A stretch of 64,000 nucleotides of DNA from JACCWP01 sp963785115 (GTDB lineage Bacteria > Actinomycetota > Actinomycetes > Propionibacteriales > Nocardioidaceae): the NCBI GenBank assembly GCA_963785115.1, contig CAWATY010000009.1:744001-808000 (forward strand). The letters are read 5' to 3'. The notes beneath the pieces were generated by a model. It was not told where the DNA came from and ran no database searches. It saw only the letters and a program-made list of their open reading frames with translations. Position 1 is the first letter of the stretch. The number at the start of each line of letters is the position of its first letter. The translations under genes and the position numbers were made by a program. Of this stretch, positions 26,148 to 34,722 are shown one piece after another.

Positions 26148-27074
26148 TCAGTCCTGCGCGAGGTCCGGCAGCGCGCCGTCCGCGCCGTCGACCCCGTACT
26201 GGCCGACACGCCCGGCCGCCTGGTCCGCCAGCGCGAGGACGGCCACCGCCTGGCCGGTGCCGGTCTCGACCGGGTCCACGGTGGACACCTCGGCCGTGAG
26301 GTCGGAGTCGCGGACCGCTGCGAGCGCGCCGTCCGAGGCCGAGTCGAGGGTCCCGGCGACCACGGTGCCGCCGACCGCTGCGTCGAGGCCGGCGACCAGG
26401 TCGGTCACCACGTCGCTCTCGCCGTCCGGCGCGTCGTCTCGCGGGTCACCCGCCACGACCAGGGCCAGCTGGGCCCGGCCGCCCACCACTCCGTCGACCG
26501 AGACCATGCTCGCCTCCTCGAAGGCGGCCTGGATGCTGCCCGAGGAGCTGTCCTGCGGGTCCGCGTCGGGCGAGTGGGTCAGGAACGCCCGGCCGAGGGC
26601 GCTGCCCACGAGGGTGTAGCTGGTAGCGCCGTCGGCGCCGGTCGCGCCGTCGACGCCGTCGAGGACCTGCTGGGCGAGGCCCTCGGCGAGCTGGCGGTTG
26701 GCGGGGTCGACGAGGTCGGGTGCCACCGTCACGGTCGAGACCAGGTTGGCGTCGGCGGCGGCGAGGGCCTTGGTGAGGTCACGGACGACCTCCGGGTCGG
26801 CGCCGGGCAGCACCAGCATCGACACCGACGTACGGTCCAGCCGGCCGCCGAGCACGAGCGAGGCGGTGTCGGCGCCGTAGGCGGACTGGAAGTCGCCGAG
26901 CCGCTCGGCGTCGGCGAGGTCGGACTCCAGGCTGGCCGAGCCGGAGTCACTGCTGACCCCGGCAAGCCGGCCCTCCACGTCACCCTGCAGCGGACCCGCC
27001 CCGAGGGCGATCCCGGCGGCGAGCGCGAGGAACAGCGCCACCAGGGAGACGACGTGGTAGCGGAAGTCGATCAT
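26148..27074 (-). CDS. steB: SteB/MctB-family membrane-anchored protein
   Basis: The ATG at 27074 gives 308 residues: one N-terminal membrane helix (about 8-28, VVSLVALFLALAAGIALGAG) and a large extracytoplasmic Ala/Asp-rich domain. This family (DUF3186) includes mycobacterial MctB, described as a copper transport protein, and corynebacterial SteB, which works with SteA to activate the cell-wall hydrolase RipA in division. The immediate 4 bp overlap with steA favours the division role. Only one helix is visible, so a channel function on its own would be surprising. Confidence 0.85.
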   Translation of the reverse strand: MIDFRYHVVSLVALFLALAAGIALGAGPLQGDVEGRLAGVSSDSGSASLESDLADAERLGDFQSAYGADTASLVLGGRLDRTSVSMLVLPGADPEVVRDLTKALAAADANLVSTVTVAPDLVDPANRQLAEGLAQQVLDGVDGATGADGATSYTLVGSALGRAFLTHSPDADPQDSSSGSIQAAFEEASMVSVDGVVGGRAQLALVVAGDPRDDAPDGESDVVTDLVAGLDAAVGGTVVAGTLDSASDGALAAVRDSDLTAEVSTVDPVETGTGQAVAVLALADQAAGRVGQYGVDGADGALPDLAQD

Positions 27075-28252
27075 GTGACGAGCCCCTGGAGGTAGGTGAC
27101 GAAGTCGTGCCAGTGCGCCGAGGCGGTGTCGGTCCACTCCGCCCCGACGGGTGTCGCGGAGACGGCCACCGCGATCGCCAGCAGGCCGGCGAGGACGAGC
27201 GCCACCAGGTGCCAGGGGCGCAGCCGACTGCCGTGCAGCCGGGCCGCGGACCTCGCCTCCAGCAGCCGGGGTCCGACCCGCATCCGGGTGAGGACGCTGC
27301 TGGCCATGGCCGCGCGCCCCTCGTCGAACAGCTCGACCAGGCCCGGCGCCGAGCCGGCGGTGACGATCACGTCGGCGCCAGCGGCATCGACAAGCAGCAG
27401 CGCGGCGTCCTGGCTGCGCCCGGAGGTCGAGAAGACGACGGGCTCCACGGCAAGCCGCTCGAGCCGCTCTCGGTGCCCGACGAGCGCCTCATGCCCTACC
27501 CGGGCGACCACTTCGGCGCCGCAGCGCAACGACGCGTCGGAGATCTCGTCCAGGTCGCCGACGACGAGGTCGGGGGTGTGCCCTGCCGTGCGCAGCGCGT
27601 CCGCGCCGCCCTCGACACCCACCAGCACCGGTCGCCGGTCTCGTAGGTAGCCGCGCAGGGCTCGCAGGTCGGCGACGTGCTCGTGGGTGGCGGACACCAC
27701 GACCACCTCGCGGCCACGGACCTGGGTCGTGAGATCCGGGATCCCCACGCCGTCGAGCAGCAGCTCGTGCTCGCGGCGCAGGTGCTCGGCCGCGTCGAGG
27801 GTGAACGCCTCGAGCTGTGCGGTCAGGCCGTCCCGGGCCGCGTCCTTACGGACCGCGACGACGTCGGCGGTGAGGACGTCACCCTCGGCGACCAGGTCGT
27901 CCCCCACGTACACGCCGCCGTCGTGGACGCGCACCAGGTCGCCGTCGGTCAGCCGGGTCAGCACGTCGGGTCCGACGGAGTCGACCAGCGGGACGCCCGC
28001 GGCCGCCAGCGCCTCCGGTCCGAGGTTCGGGTACCGGCCCGACATCGACTCGGCGGCGTTGACCACGGCCGCCACCCGGCAGTCCAGCAGCGCCTCGGCG
28101 CTGGCCCGGTCGAGGTCGACGTGGGAGATGACGGCGATGTCGCCGGGGCGCAGCCGTTTGGCCAGGTGCAGGGTGCGCCGGTCGAGCCGGGCGGTGCCGG
28201 TCACGCCGGGCAGGGAGACGGTACGGGGACGGCGCAGGGTGTGGAGTCTCAT
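27071..28252 (-). CDS. steA: SteA-like division protein, thiamine-pyrophosphokinase fold with C-terminal membrane helix
   Basis: The 393 residues have a TPK-like core (VLVGVEGGADALRTAG, VVGDLDEISD) and a C-terminal membrane helix at about 345-367 (LVALVLAGLLAIAVAVSA) with a short outer tail. In Corynebacterium, SteA pairs with SteB to control septal peptidoglycan hydrolysis. Here it sits directly upstream of the SteB homologue. The 117 bp before it contains the tandem repeat at 28324-28380. The mycobacterial equivalent is Rv1697. Confidence 0.85.
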   Translation of the reverse strand: MRLHTLRRPRTVSLPGVTGTARLDRRTLHLAKRLRPGDIAVISHVDLDRASAEALLDCRVAAVVNAAESMSGRYPNLGPEALAAAGVPLVDSVGPDVLTRLTDGDLVRVHDGGVYVGDDLVAEGDVLTADVVAVRKDAARDGLTAQLEAFTLDAAEHLRREHELLLDGVGIPDLTTQVRGREVVVVSATHEHVADLRALRGYLRDRRPVLVGVEGGADALRTAGHTPDLVVGDLDEISDASLRCGAEVVARVGHEALVGHRERLERLAVEPVVFSTSGRSQDAALLLVDAAGADVIVTAGSAPGLVELFDEGRAAMASSVLTRMRVGPRLLEARSAARLHGSRLRPWHLVALVLAGLLAIAVAVSATPVGAEWTDTASAHWHDFVTYLQGLVT

Positions 28253-28323
28253 GACCTGCCCGAGCCTGCCACGGTGCCGGGCGGGGCCGTCGGACGTCGG
28301 CCCGCGGCGCGCCGAGCCAGGAG

Positions 28324-28380
28324 TCAGGCCGGAATCAGGTCGGGAATCAGTCGGGAATCAGGTCGGGTGTCAGTCGCCGG
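28324..28380. repeat. Short tandem repeat between recN and steA
   Basis: Five adjacent 11-12 bp units of the form TCAGGTCGGGAA, with small variations, start at 28324, 28335, 28347, 28358 and 28370. The last unit contains the recN stop codon (on the other strand). On the minus strand they lie in the leader region of steA. They could be slippage products or repeated operator sites; no regulator is known from the sequence. Confidence 0.6.
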
Positions 28381-30082
28381 CGCGGTCCGCGGCGGCCAGG
28401 GAGAGCAGCTCCTCGGCGTGGGCGGCGGCCGTGCTCGACTCCTCCAGACCGGCGAGCATCCGGGACAGCTCGCGCACCCGCCCCTCGGAGTCGAGCGCGT
28501 GCACCCCGCTGGTGGTCACCGAGCCGTCGTCGGACTTGTCCACGACGTAGTGCCGGTCGGCGAAGGCAGCGACCTGCGGCAGGTGCGTGACCGCGAGCAC
28601 CTGTGCGCGGCGGGCCAACCGGGCCAGCCGACGGCCGACCTCCACGGCGGCGCGGCCACCGATGCCGGCGTCGACCTCGTCGAAGACGAACGTCGGGACG
28701 TCGACGGTGTCGGCCAGCACCACTTCGAGCGCGAGCATCACCCGGGACAGCTCGCCGCCGCTGGCCCCCCGGGCGAGGGAGCGGGCGGGCGCGCCGGGGT
28801 TGGCGGCCAGCAGGATCTCCACCTCGTCGGCGCCGTCGGGGCCGAGTCCGTCGGTGCTGCGCACGTCGACCTGCAGGCGGGCGTGCGGCATCGCCAGCGC
28901 CGCGAGCTCGTCGGTGACCCGTTCGGACAGCGTGGCGGCTGCCGTCGTACGGGCCGCGGACAGCCGGGGCGCCAGCGCCGCCAGCCGCTCGCCCAACGTG
29001 TCCACCTCGGCCCGCAGCTGCTCGATCCGGTCGTCGGCGGTCTCGAGCTCCAGCAGCCGGTTCGCGGCCTGCTCCGACCAGGCCAGCACGTCGTCGACGG
29101 TGGGGCCGTACTTGCGGGTCAACGCGGTCACCGCCGCCCGCCGGTCCTGGACGGCCGCCAGCCGGGCCGGATCGACCTCGACGCTGTCGGAGTAGGCGGC
29201 GAGGTCGAGAGCGAGGTCGGCGGCGACGTAGGACAGCTCGGCCGCGCGGTCGGCGAGGGCCGCCAGTGCCGGGTCGTGGCCGCGCACGGTGTCCAGCACC
29301 GATCGCGCGGCCGCGGCCAGCGCGGTCACGTCACCGGCGGACTCGGCTGCCTCCGCCTCGCCGGCCAGCGCCGCGTGCGCCTGCGCGGCCGCGGTGCGCA
29401 GCGCCTCGGCGTGGGCCAGCCGGTCCTCCTCCTGACGGAGCGCGTCGTCCTCGCCGGCGACGGGCACGACGCCTCCGATCTCGTCGAGGCCGAGCCGCAG
29501 CCCGTCGATCTCGCGGGCGCGCTCGCGATCGCGCGCGGTGAGGTCGTCCAGCTCGGCGCGGGCGGCGGCCAGCCGCCGGTGGGCCGGGCGGTAGTCGGCG
29601 AGCAGGGTCGCCACGGGCTCCCCCGCGAACCGGTCCAGCGCATCGCGCTGGGCCGCCGGGAGGCGCAGCCGGTGCTGCTCGGACTGGCCGTGCACGGTGA
29701 CCAGCCGTTCGCCCAGCGCCGCCAGCACCGAGGCGGGCACCGACGCACCGCCGAGATGGGCGCGCGATCGGCCGTTGGAGTCGGCGGACAGCGTGCGGGC
29801 CAGGATGGCCGAGCCGTCCTCGACCTCGCCTCCGGCGTCGGCCACCATCTCGGCGACCGCCGGCAGGTCGCGCACCGAGACCGTCCCCTCGACGCGCGCC
29901 TGACCGCTGCCGTTCTGCACCAGCCCCGCGTCGGCGCGACCGCCCTGGAGCAGGGCCAGCGCGGTGACGACCATCGTCTTGCCGGCCCCGGTCTCACCGG
30001 TCACCGCGGTGAATCCCGGCCCGAGCGTGAGGGTCGCGTCGTCGATGACGCCGAGGCGGCGCAGCCGGATCTCCTCCCACAC
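28370..30082 (-). CDS. recN: DNA repair ATPase RecN
   Basis: SMC-like protein for double-strand break repair. The 570 residues have Walker A GETGAGKT at about 29-36, a long coiled-coil arm in the middle rich in Ala/Arg/Glu, the ABC signature GASGGELSRVMLAL and Walker B TFVFDEVDAGIGG. The GTG start at 30082 lies 3 bp after the nadK stop, with a GGAGG inside the end of nadK. recN, nadK and tlyA are neighbours in many actinobacteria. Confidence 0.96.
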   Translation of the reverse strand: MWEEIRLRRLGVIDDATLTLGPGFTAVTGETGAGKTMVVTALALLQGGRADAGLVQNGSGQARVEGTVSVRDLPAVAEMVADAGGEVEDGSAILARTLSADSNGRSRAHLGGASVPASVLAALGERLVTVHGQSEQHRLRLPAAQRDALDRFAGEPVATLLADYRPAHRRLAAARAELDDLTARDRERAREIDGLRLGLDEIGGVVPVAGEDDALRQEEDRLAHAEALRTAAAQAHAALAGEAEAAESAGDVTALAAAARSVLDTVRGHDPALAALADRAAELSYVAADLALDLAAYSDSVEVDPARLAAVQDRRAAVTALTRKYGPTVDDVLAWSEQAANRLLELETADDRIEQLRAEVDTLGERLAALAPRLSAARTTAAATLSERVTDELAALAMPHARLQVDVRSTDGLGPDGADEVEILLAANPGAPARSLARGASGGELSRVMLALEVVLADTVDVPTFVFDEVDAGIGGRAAVEVGRRLARLARRAQVLAVTHLPQVAAFADRHYVVDKSDDGSVTTSGVHALDSEGRVRELSRMLAGLEESSTAAAHAEELLSLAAADRAGD

Positions 30083-30085
30083 GGC

Positions 30086-31015
30086 TCAGCCCTCCAGCCG
30101 GTCCTCGGCCTGGCGGGTCTCCCCGGCACCGCGCCACCCGCTGACCGGCAACCCGAACTTCCTGACCAACCGGTCGGTGAACGGCGCCTGGTGAAGCCGT
30201 GCCAGCCGCACCGGCAGGTCGCTGCCCCGTACCTCGATCCGCGCTCCCGGCGGCACCTGGTACGTACGGCGCCCGTCGCACCACAGCGTGCCGGCGTTGC
30301 CGGAGTCGGCCAGCAGCCGGATCGCGATCAGGGACTGCGGGGACACGACCAGTGGCCGGGCGAACAGGGCGTGAGCGCTGAGCGGAACCAGCAGGACGGC
30401 TGCCAGCTCGGGCCACACCACCGGGCCGCCCGCGCTGAACGCGTACGCGGTGGAACCGGTCGGCGTGGCGCACACGACCCCGTCGCCGGCCCAGCGTGAC
30501 AGCGGGCGGTGGTCGACCTCGACCAGCACCTCGAGCATCCGCTGGCGGGCGGCCTTCTCGATGCTGGCCTCGTTGAGCGCCCAGCCGCTGTGCAGCACCT
30601 CGCCGTCGACCTGGACCTGGACGTCCAGGGTGAGGCGCTCCTCGACCGTCCACCGTCGGTGCACGACCTCGTCGACCGTGGTGTCGAGGTCGTCGGACTC
30701 GGCCTCGGCCAGGAACCCGACGTGCCCGAGGTTGACGCCGAGCAGCGGCACGCCGCTGGGCCGGGATAGCTCCGCGCCGCGGAGGATGGTGCCGTCGCCG
30801 CCGAGGACCACGACCAGCTCACACCCGGCGGCGGCGGACGGGCCGAGGGGCACCCGCTGCACCATCGCGGGGTCGAGGTCGAGGTCGTCGGCCTCGTCGT
30901 CCAGCAGCCGGATGCCGACGTCGGCCGTGGCGAGCCGGCTGCAGAGCCGTTGCGCGGCCACCCGGGCGGCGTCCCGGCCGGTGTGCGCGATCACCAGCAC
31001 CTCGCGCTCGCTCAC
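30086..31015 (-). CDS. nadK: NAD kinase
   Basis: Phosphorylates NAD to NADP. The 309 residues show the family motifs VVLGGDGTILRGAE, LGVNLGHVGFLAE, LNEASIEK and AGDGVVCATPTGSTAYAFSA. ASRAT-type N-terminal extension is absent. It overlaps the tlyA stop by 4 bp and is followed closely by recN, so the three are probably co-transcribed. Confidence 0.96.
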   Translation of the reverse strand: MSEREVLVIAHTGRDAARVAAQRLCSRLATADVGIRLLDDEADDLDLDPAMVQRVPLGPSAAAGCELVVVLGGDGTILRGAELSRPSGVPLLGVNLGHVGFLAEAESDDLDTTVDEVVHRRWTVEERLTLDVQVQVDGEVLHSGWALNEASIEKAARQRMLEVLVEVDHRPLSRWAGDGVVCATPTGSTAYAFSAGGPVVWPELAAVLLVPLSAHALFARPLVVSPQSLIAIRLLADSGNAGTLWCDGRRTYQVPPGARIEVRGSDLPVRLARLHQAPFTDRLVRKFGLPVSGWRGAGETRQAEDRLEG

Positions 31016-31833
31016 CGGGCCAGCCTCTCACCCGTCGGCCCCGCCGCGACTGCGGCGTGCACAGCCTCCGGCTCCGGCGCAGGCGCGTCGCGGCGCAACC
31101 AGCAGAAGTACTCGACGTTGCCGGCCGGTCCGGGCAACGGGCTGGCGGTGACCGCGCGGGTGCCCCAGCCGAGGTCGTAGGCCGCACCAGCGACCTCGAC
31201 GACCGCCCCGGCCCGCAGCAGCGGGTCACGGACCACCCCACCGCGACCCAGCCGCTCGCGCCCCACCTCGAACTGCGGCTTGACCATGCAGACCAGGTCG
31301 CCGTCCGGTCGGCACACGCCCGCGAGCGCCGGCAGCACCAGCCGCAACGAGATGAATGACAGGTCGGCGACCACCAGGTCGACCGGACCACCCACCGTGT
31401 CGGAGGTCAGGTCGCGGACGTTCGTGCGGTCGTGCACCAGCACCCGGTCGTCCTGGCGCAGCGACCAGGCCAGCTGGCCGTAGCCGACGTCGACGGCCAC
31501 CACCTCCCGCGCGCCCGCCCGCAGCAGCACGTCGGTGAAGCCGCCGGTCGAGGCCCCCGCGTCGAGACACCGGTGACCCGCCACCTCGGGGCCCCCGAAC
31601 GCGGCCAGCGCACCGGCCAGCTTGTGCGCGCCGCGGGACACGTAGTCGGGGGTGTCGTCGTCATCGGAGCGGACGACGACGGCCGCCGCGGTGTCGACAG
31701 CGGTGGCCGGTTTGCGCGCCACCAGACCCCCCACGCTGACCCGGCCCTGGTCGACCAGCGTCGCGGCGTGCTCGCGCGAGCGGGCCAACCCCCGGCGGAC
31801 CAGCTCGGCGTCGAGGCGTTGGCGACGGCTCAT
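31012..31833 (-). CDS. tlyA: TlyA-type 16S/23S rRNA 2'-O-methyltransferase
   Basis: Methylates cytidines in both rRNAs in mycobacteria, where loss gives capreomycin resistance. From the ATG at 31833 there are 273 residues: an S4 domain (QRLDAELVRRGLARSREHA) and an FtsJ-like methyltransferase domain with LDAGASTGGFTDVLL, VDVGYGQL, DLSFISL and VKPQFEVG. In this sequence the open frame runs without a stop into the upstream small gene, so an N-terminally extended product cannot be excluded. The expected TGA in another frame overlaps this ATG (ATGA). Confidence 0.94.
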   Translation of the reverse strand: MSRRQRLDAELVRRGLARSREHAATLVDQGRVSVGGLVARKPATAVDTAAAVVVRSDDDDTPDYVSRGAHKLAGALAAFGGPEVAGHRCLDAGASTGGFTDVLLRAGAREVVAVDVGYGQLAWSLRQDDRVLVHDRTNVRDLTSDTVGGPVDLVVADLSFISLRLVLPALAGVCRPDGDLVCMVKPQFEVGRERLGRGGVVRDPLLRAGAVVEVAGAAYDLGWGTRAVTASPLPGPAGNVEYFCWLRRDAPAPEPEAVHAAVAAGPTGERLAR

Positions 31834-32241
31834 GCGGTCCCGGGAGGATCCGGTGGCGCGGTATCCGGATCCACACTCGGATCGGCAGCAGGGTGTGCAG
31901 CCGGGTCGGAGCCGGCAGCCGGCAGCCGGGTCGGCAGCCGGGTCGGCAGCCGGGGTCTCCGCCGCGGCCATCGCGTCACGAAGGTCGCGGTGCACCGCGT
32001 CGTAGATCGTCGCGTGCTCGTCGACGTCGACCTCGTCGAGGCCGTCGAGGCGGTCCAGGGCCGAGGCCACCCGCGGGTCCGCCTCCGCGGGCGGCTCCGC
32101 GGGCGGCTCCGCGGCCGGCTCGGCGGCCGGCTCGGGCTGCTCGGGCTGCTCGGGCTGCTCGGCCGGCTCGGCCGGCTCGGGCTGCTCGGGCTGCTCGGGC
32201 TGCTCGGGACCTGCGTCGGGGGGGTGTACGTCGTCAGCCAT
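31830..32241 (-). CDS. Small acidic Pro/Glu-rich protein upstream of tlyA, frame-disrupted near its 3' end
   Basis: Starts at the ATG at 32241 (TGATG overlap with the HAD gene). The first half is a PEQPEQPE-type repeat. A conserved segment follows, RVASALDRLDGLDEVDVDEH and DAVHRDLRDAM, which resembles the small protein found upstream of tlyA in other actinobacteria. Within a 12 bp repeat (about 31909-31955) the frame appears to shift. In the observed frame it runs into tlyA through a Cys-rich stretch. In the next frame it continues the same Ala-Asp-Pro pattern and ends at TGA 31830-31832, overlapping the tlyA ATG. The latter looks ancestral, giving about 136 residues. Function unknown. Confidence 0.65.
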
Positions 32242-33356
32242 CAGGTCTCCTCGTCCGTCACGTTCGTGATCGCGCGCAGCCGCTCCACGGCCGGGCCGAC
32301 GTCGAGCGCACCGCCGGAGGAGTCGGCGTGCCCCCAGCATGCGGCCACGACCGCGCGAACCGCGGCCAACGCGGCCGGGGCGGCGTCCTCGGAATCGTCC
32401 TCGGAATCCCCGCCGGCGTCGTCGTCGGCGCCGTCGTCTGGACCCAGCGCGATCCGGTCGTCGTCGACCTCGGCCCGCCAGCCAGCACACCGGGCCCACC
32501 CGTCGCCGGTCTCGACCGGTGGGTGCGGCAGCAGCAGCCCCTGCAGGTCGGGCGAGACGTAGTCGGCCCGGTCGTCGCCCTGCGCGGCGCATGCCTCGGT
32601 CAGGGACGAGACCCCGGTGAGCACCAGCAGGCTCGGCAGCCCGGACCGGGAGGCTCCTGCGACATCGGTGTCGAGCCGGTCGCCGACCACCAGCGGGGTC
32701 CTGCCGGACAGTCGGCGGGTGCACTCGTCGAACAGCGCGGGCTCAGGTTTGCCCGCCACGACGGGTTCCCTCCCGGAGGTGACCCGCAGCGCGTCGACGA
32801 GGGTGCCGACGCCGGGCGCGCGGCCACGGTCGGTCGGCACCGTCTGGTCGCGGTTGCTCGCCACCCACGGCACCCCGGTCGCAAGGGCGTAGGCGCCCTC
32901 GGCCAGCAGCTCCCAGCCGACGCTGCGGTGGAAGCCCTGGACGACAGCCGCCGGGTCGTCGTCGGCCGACCACACCGCCTGCAGGTCGTGCTCCGCCAGG
33001 GCGGCCACCAGCCCCTCACCGCCGACGACCAGCACCCGGGAGCCGGCCGGCACCCGGTCGGCCACCAGCCGTGCCGCTGCCTGTGCGGACGTGACCACGT
33101 CGTCGTCACCGGCGTCGATGCCGAGCTCACGCAGGTGCGCGGCGACCGCCGCCGGTGGACGGGAGGCGTTGTTGGTGACGAACCCCAGCGCGGACCCCGC
33201 CTCGCGGCAGCGGGCCAGCCTCTCGGGCACGCCGGGCAGCGCGTGCGGTCCGGCGTAGACGACCCCGTCGAGATCGAGCAGCAGCAGGTCGTGCGCGGCG
33301 CCGAGCGGCCCGTCGGTCGTGCCGAGCCCGGCGGGCACCGTCGCGTCCGTCTGCAC
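32241..33356 (-). CDS. HAD-superfamily hydrolase, NagD-like phosphatase
   Basis: The GTG at 33356 gives 371 residues. Motif I is LLLLDLDGVVYAG, motif II region FVTNNASRPP, then VAGKPEPALFDEC and the DR-x-DTD motif VVGDRLDTDVAGA typical of NagD/p-nitrophenyl phosphatase relatives. The C-terminal 90 residues add an Asp/Glu-rich segment and a helix not found in NagD. Substrate unknown. An open frame to 33470 runs through the divergent gene and is not used. The M. tuberculosis counterpart is Rv1692. Confidence 0.85.
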   Translation of the reverse strand: MQTDATVPAGLGTTDGPLGAAHDLLLLDLDGVVYAGPHALPGVPERLARCREAGSALGFVTNNASRPPAAVAAHLRELGIDAGDDDVVTSAQAAARLVADRVPAGSRVLVVGGEGLVAALAEHDLQAVWSADDDPAAVVQGFHRSVGWELLAEGAYALATGVPWVASNRDQTVPTDRGRAPGVGTLVDALRVTSGREPVVAGKPEPALFDECTRRLSGRTPLVVGDRLDTDVAGASRSGLPSLLVLTGVSSLTEACAAQGDDRADYVSPDLQGLLLPHPPVETGDGWARCAGWRAEVDDDRIALGPDDGADDDAGGDSEDDSEDAAPAALAAVRAVVAACWGHADSSGGALDVGPAVERLRAITNVTDEET

Positions 33357-33363
33357 GGGCGCC

Positions 33364-33373
33364 AGCCTAGGAT
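33364..33373. promoter_or_regulatory. Candidate back-to-back -10 elements of a divergent promoter
   Basis: The 23 bp between the two divergent GTG starts contains AGCCTAGGAT. Read on the plus strand, TAGGAT at 33368-33373 is 6 bases before the GTG at 33380. Read on the minus strand, TAGGCT at 33369-33364 is 7 bases before the GTG at 33356. Both genes could therefore be transcribed as leaderless mRNAs from overlapping -10 boxes. The spacing is seen; promoter activity is inferred. Confidence 0.5.
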
Positions 33374-33379
33374 GCGCCG

Positions 33380-34597
33380 GTGATGTCGAGCCCGGGCCGC
33401 GCCGCCGGGCCCGGACCGTTACGGCTGGAGCCGTTTCGCGCGCTGCGGTACGGGGCCGGAGCGGCCGCACTGGCCGACGTCACGCTCGCGCCTCCGGCGC
33501 TGTGGGACTTCGCCGCACTCGGCGGGCTGGCCCGTGGCCAGGAGCACCACGTGCTGCGGCTGCTCTCGCCCTCGTTGACCAGCGACCCGGATTCCGCGGT
33601 GACAGCGCCCACCGAGAGCGCCGAGCGCACCGCCACCCGGTGGCTGGACGAGGGTGCCCTGGTCGCCGAGCCACCCGCGCTGTGGAGCTGGCGGTGGACC
33701 GAGGCCGGGCGGTCGGTCGTCGGCGTCGCCGGGGCGCTGCGGCTGCCGGCGGCGGGAGTGGTGCCGCACGAGGAGGTGCGGCCGGGCCTGGTCGCCCACC
33801 GGGCGGCGGAGCTGGGCAGCGGCAGGGTGCAGCCGGAGCCGATCATGCTGCTGTACGACGGCGACCCCGAGCTGGTGCCCGCCGAGGTCGGCGAGCCGAC
33901 CCTGGACCTGCGGCTCACCGACGCCGAGCACCGGGTGTCACGAATCGACGATCCCGAGCGTCGCGCCGAGGTGGACGCCGCCCTCGCCGGGCGGACGTTG
34001 GTGGTCGCGGACGGCCATCACCGCTTCCGGGTGCTGGGGTCGCTGCCAGCGCCGCGACCACGGGCGTTCGTCCTGGTGGTCGATGTCCGCCGTTCGCAGC
34101 TGACCGTGGGTCCGATCCCCCGCGTCGTACCAGGCTTGGCCTGGGAGGCCGTGACCGCGACGCCGGGCGCGCGCCTCGTCGACATCGACGACGGGGCGCG
34201 CGACGCGTACCTGGCCGCGGCGCCGCCCGGACGGCTGCGCTGGGTGGTCGCGGACAGCCGGCGCACGGTCGGGTTCGAGCTGGACTGGGACGCCACCGCG
34301 GGGCTCGGGCCGGCTGGGGGCGAGCCGTGCGGACCGGTGGCCCGCGACGTCTGCGCCCTGCACGTGCACCTGTTGCCGGCGTGGGGGATCGACTCCGACC
34401 GCGTCCGCTACGCACACACCTGGTCCCGCGCCCGCGAGGACGCGGCCGGCGCTGACGGGCTCGCCGTCGAGGCCCGGGCTCCGGACCTGGCCGACGTCGT
34501 GGCTGCGGCCGCCGGCGGCACCCTGCTGCCACACAAGGCCACCTCGATCGCACCCAAGCCCCGGGCCGGGCTGCTCCTGCTGGATGACCGGGCCTGA
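33380..34597 (+). CDS. DUF1015-family protein
   Basis: A 405-residue protein of the DUF1015 family, with FRALRYGAGAAALADVTLAPP at the N-terminus, a FVLVVDVR strand and the family hallmark VADGHHR near 211-217, and a C-terminal HKATSIAPKPRAGLLL. The related SerK enzymes phosphorylate serine, but most DUF1015 proteins have no assigned reaction. It is the first plus-strand gene of the window and diverges from the HAD phosphatase. ATG at 33383 is an alternative start. Confidence 0.85.
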   Translation: MMSSPGRAAGPGPLRLEPFRALRYGAGAAALADVTLAPPALWDFAALGGLARGQEHHVLRLLSPSLTSDPDSAVTAPTESAERTATRWLDEGALVAEPPALWSWRWTEAGRSVVGVAGALRLPAAGVVPHEEVRPGLVAHRAAELGSGRVQPEPIMLLYDGDPELVPAEVGEPTLDLRLTDAEHRVSRIDDPERRAEVDAALAGRTLVVADGHHRFRVLGSLPAPRPRAFVLVVDVRRSQLTVGPIPRVVPGLAWEAVTATPGARLVDIDDGARDAYLAAAPPGRLRWVVADSRRTVGFELDWDATAGLGPAGGEPCGPVARDVCALHVHLLPAWGIDSDRVRYAHTWSRAREDAAGADGLAVEARAPDLADVVAAAAGGTLLPHKATSIAPKPRAGLLLLDDRA

Positions 34598-34637
34598 CAC
34601 GCCGGATCTGACACGCCGGACCGGTCATGCCGCCGCC

Positions 34638-34709
34638 GTGAAGCCATGTGAAGCCCCGGTGAAGCCCACGGTGACGCCCGTGAAGTCGTCGTGAAGGCCC
34701 GCTGAAACC
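34638..34709 (+). promoter_or_regulatory. Array of seven helically phased GTGAAGCC direct repeats (candidate SARP operator)
   Basis: GTGAAGCC or a close variant begins at 34638, 34648, 34659, 34671, 34680, 34691 and 34702 (the last reads CTGAAACC). Spacings are 10, 11, 12, 9, 11 and 11 bp, about one DNA turn, so all copies face one side of the helix. SARP-type regulators bind direct heptamer repeats with such spacing near the -35 region. A BTAD regulator is encoded at 36598-39735, next to the exporter these repeats precede. Site identity is seen; the regulator match is inference. Confidence 0.65.
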
Positions 34710-34722
34710 GGCGCCCCGCAGC

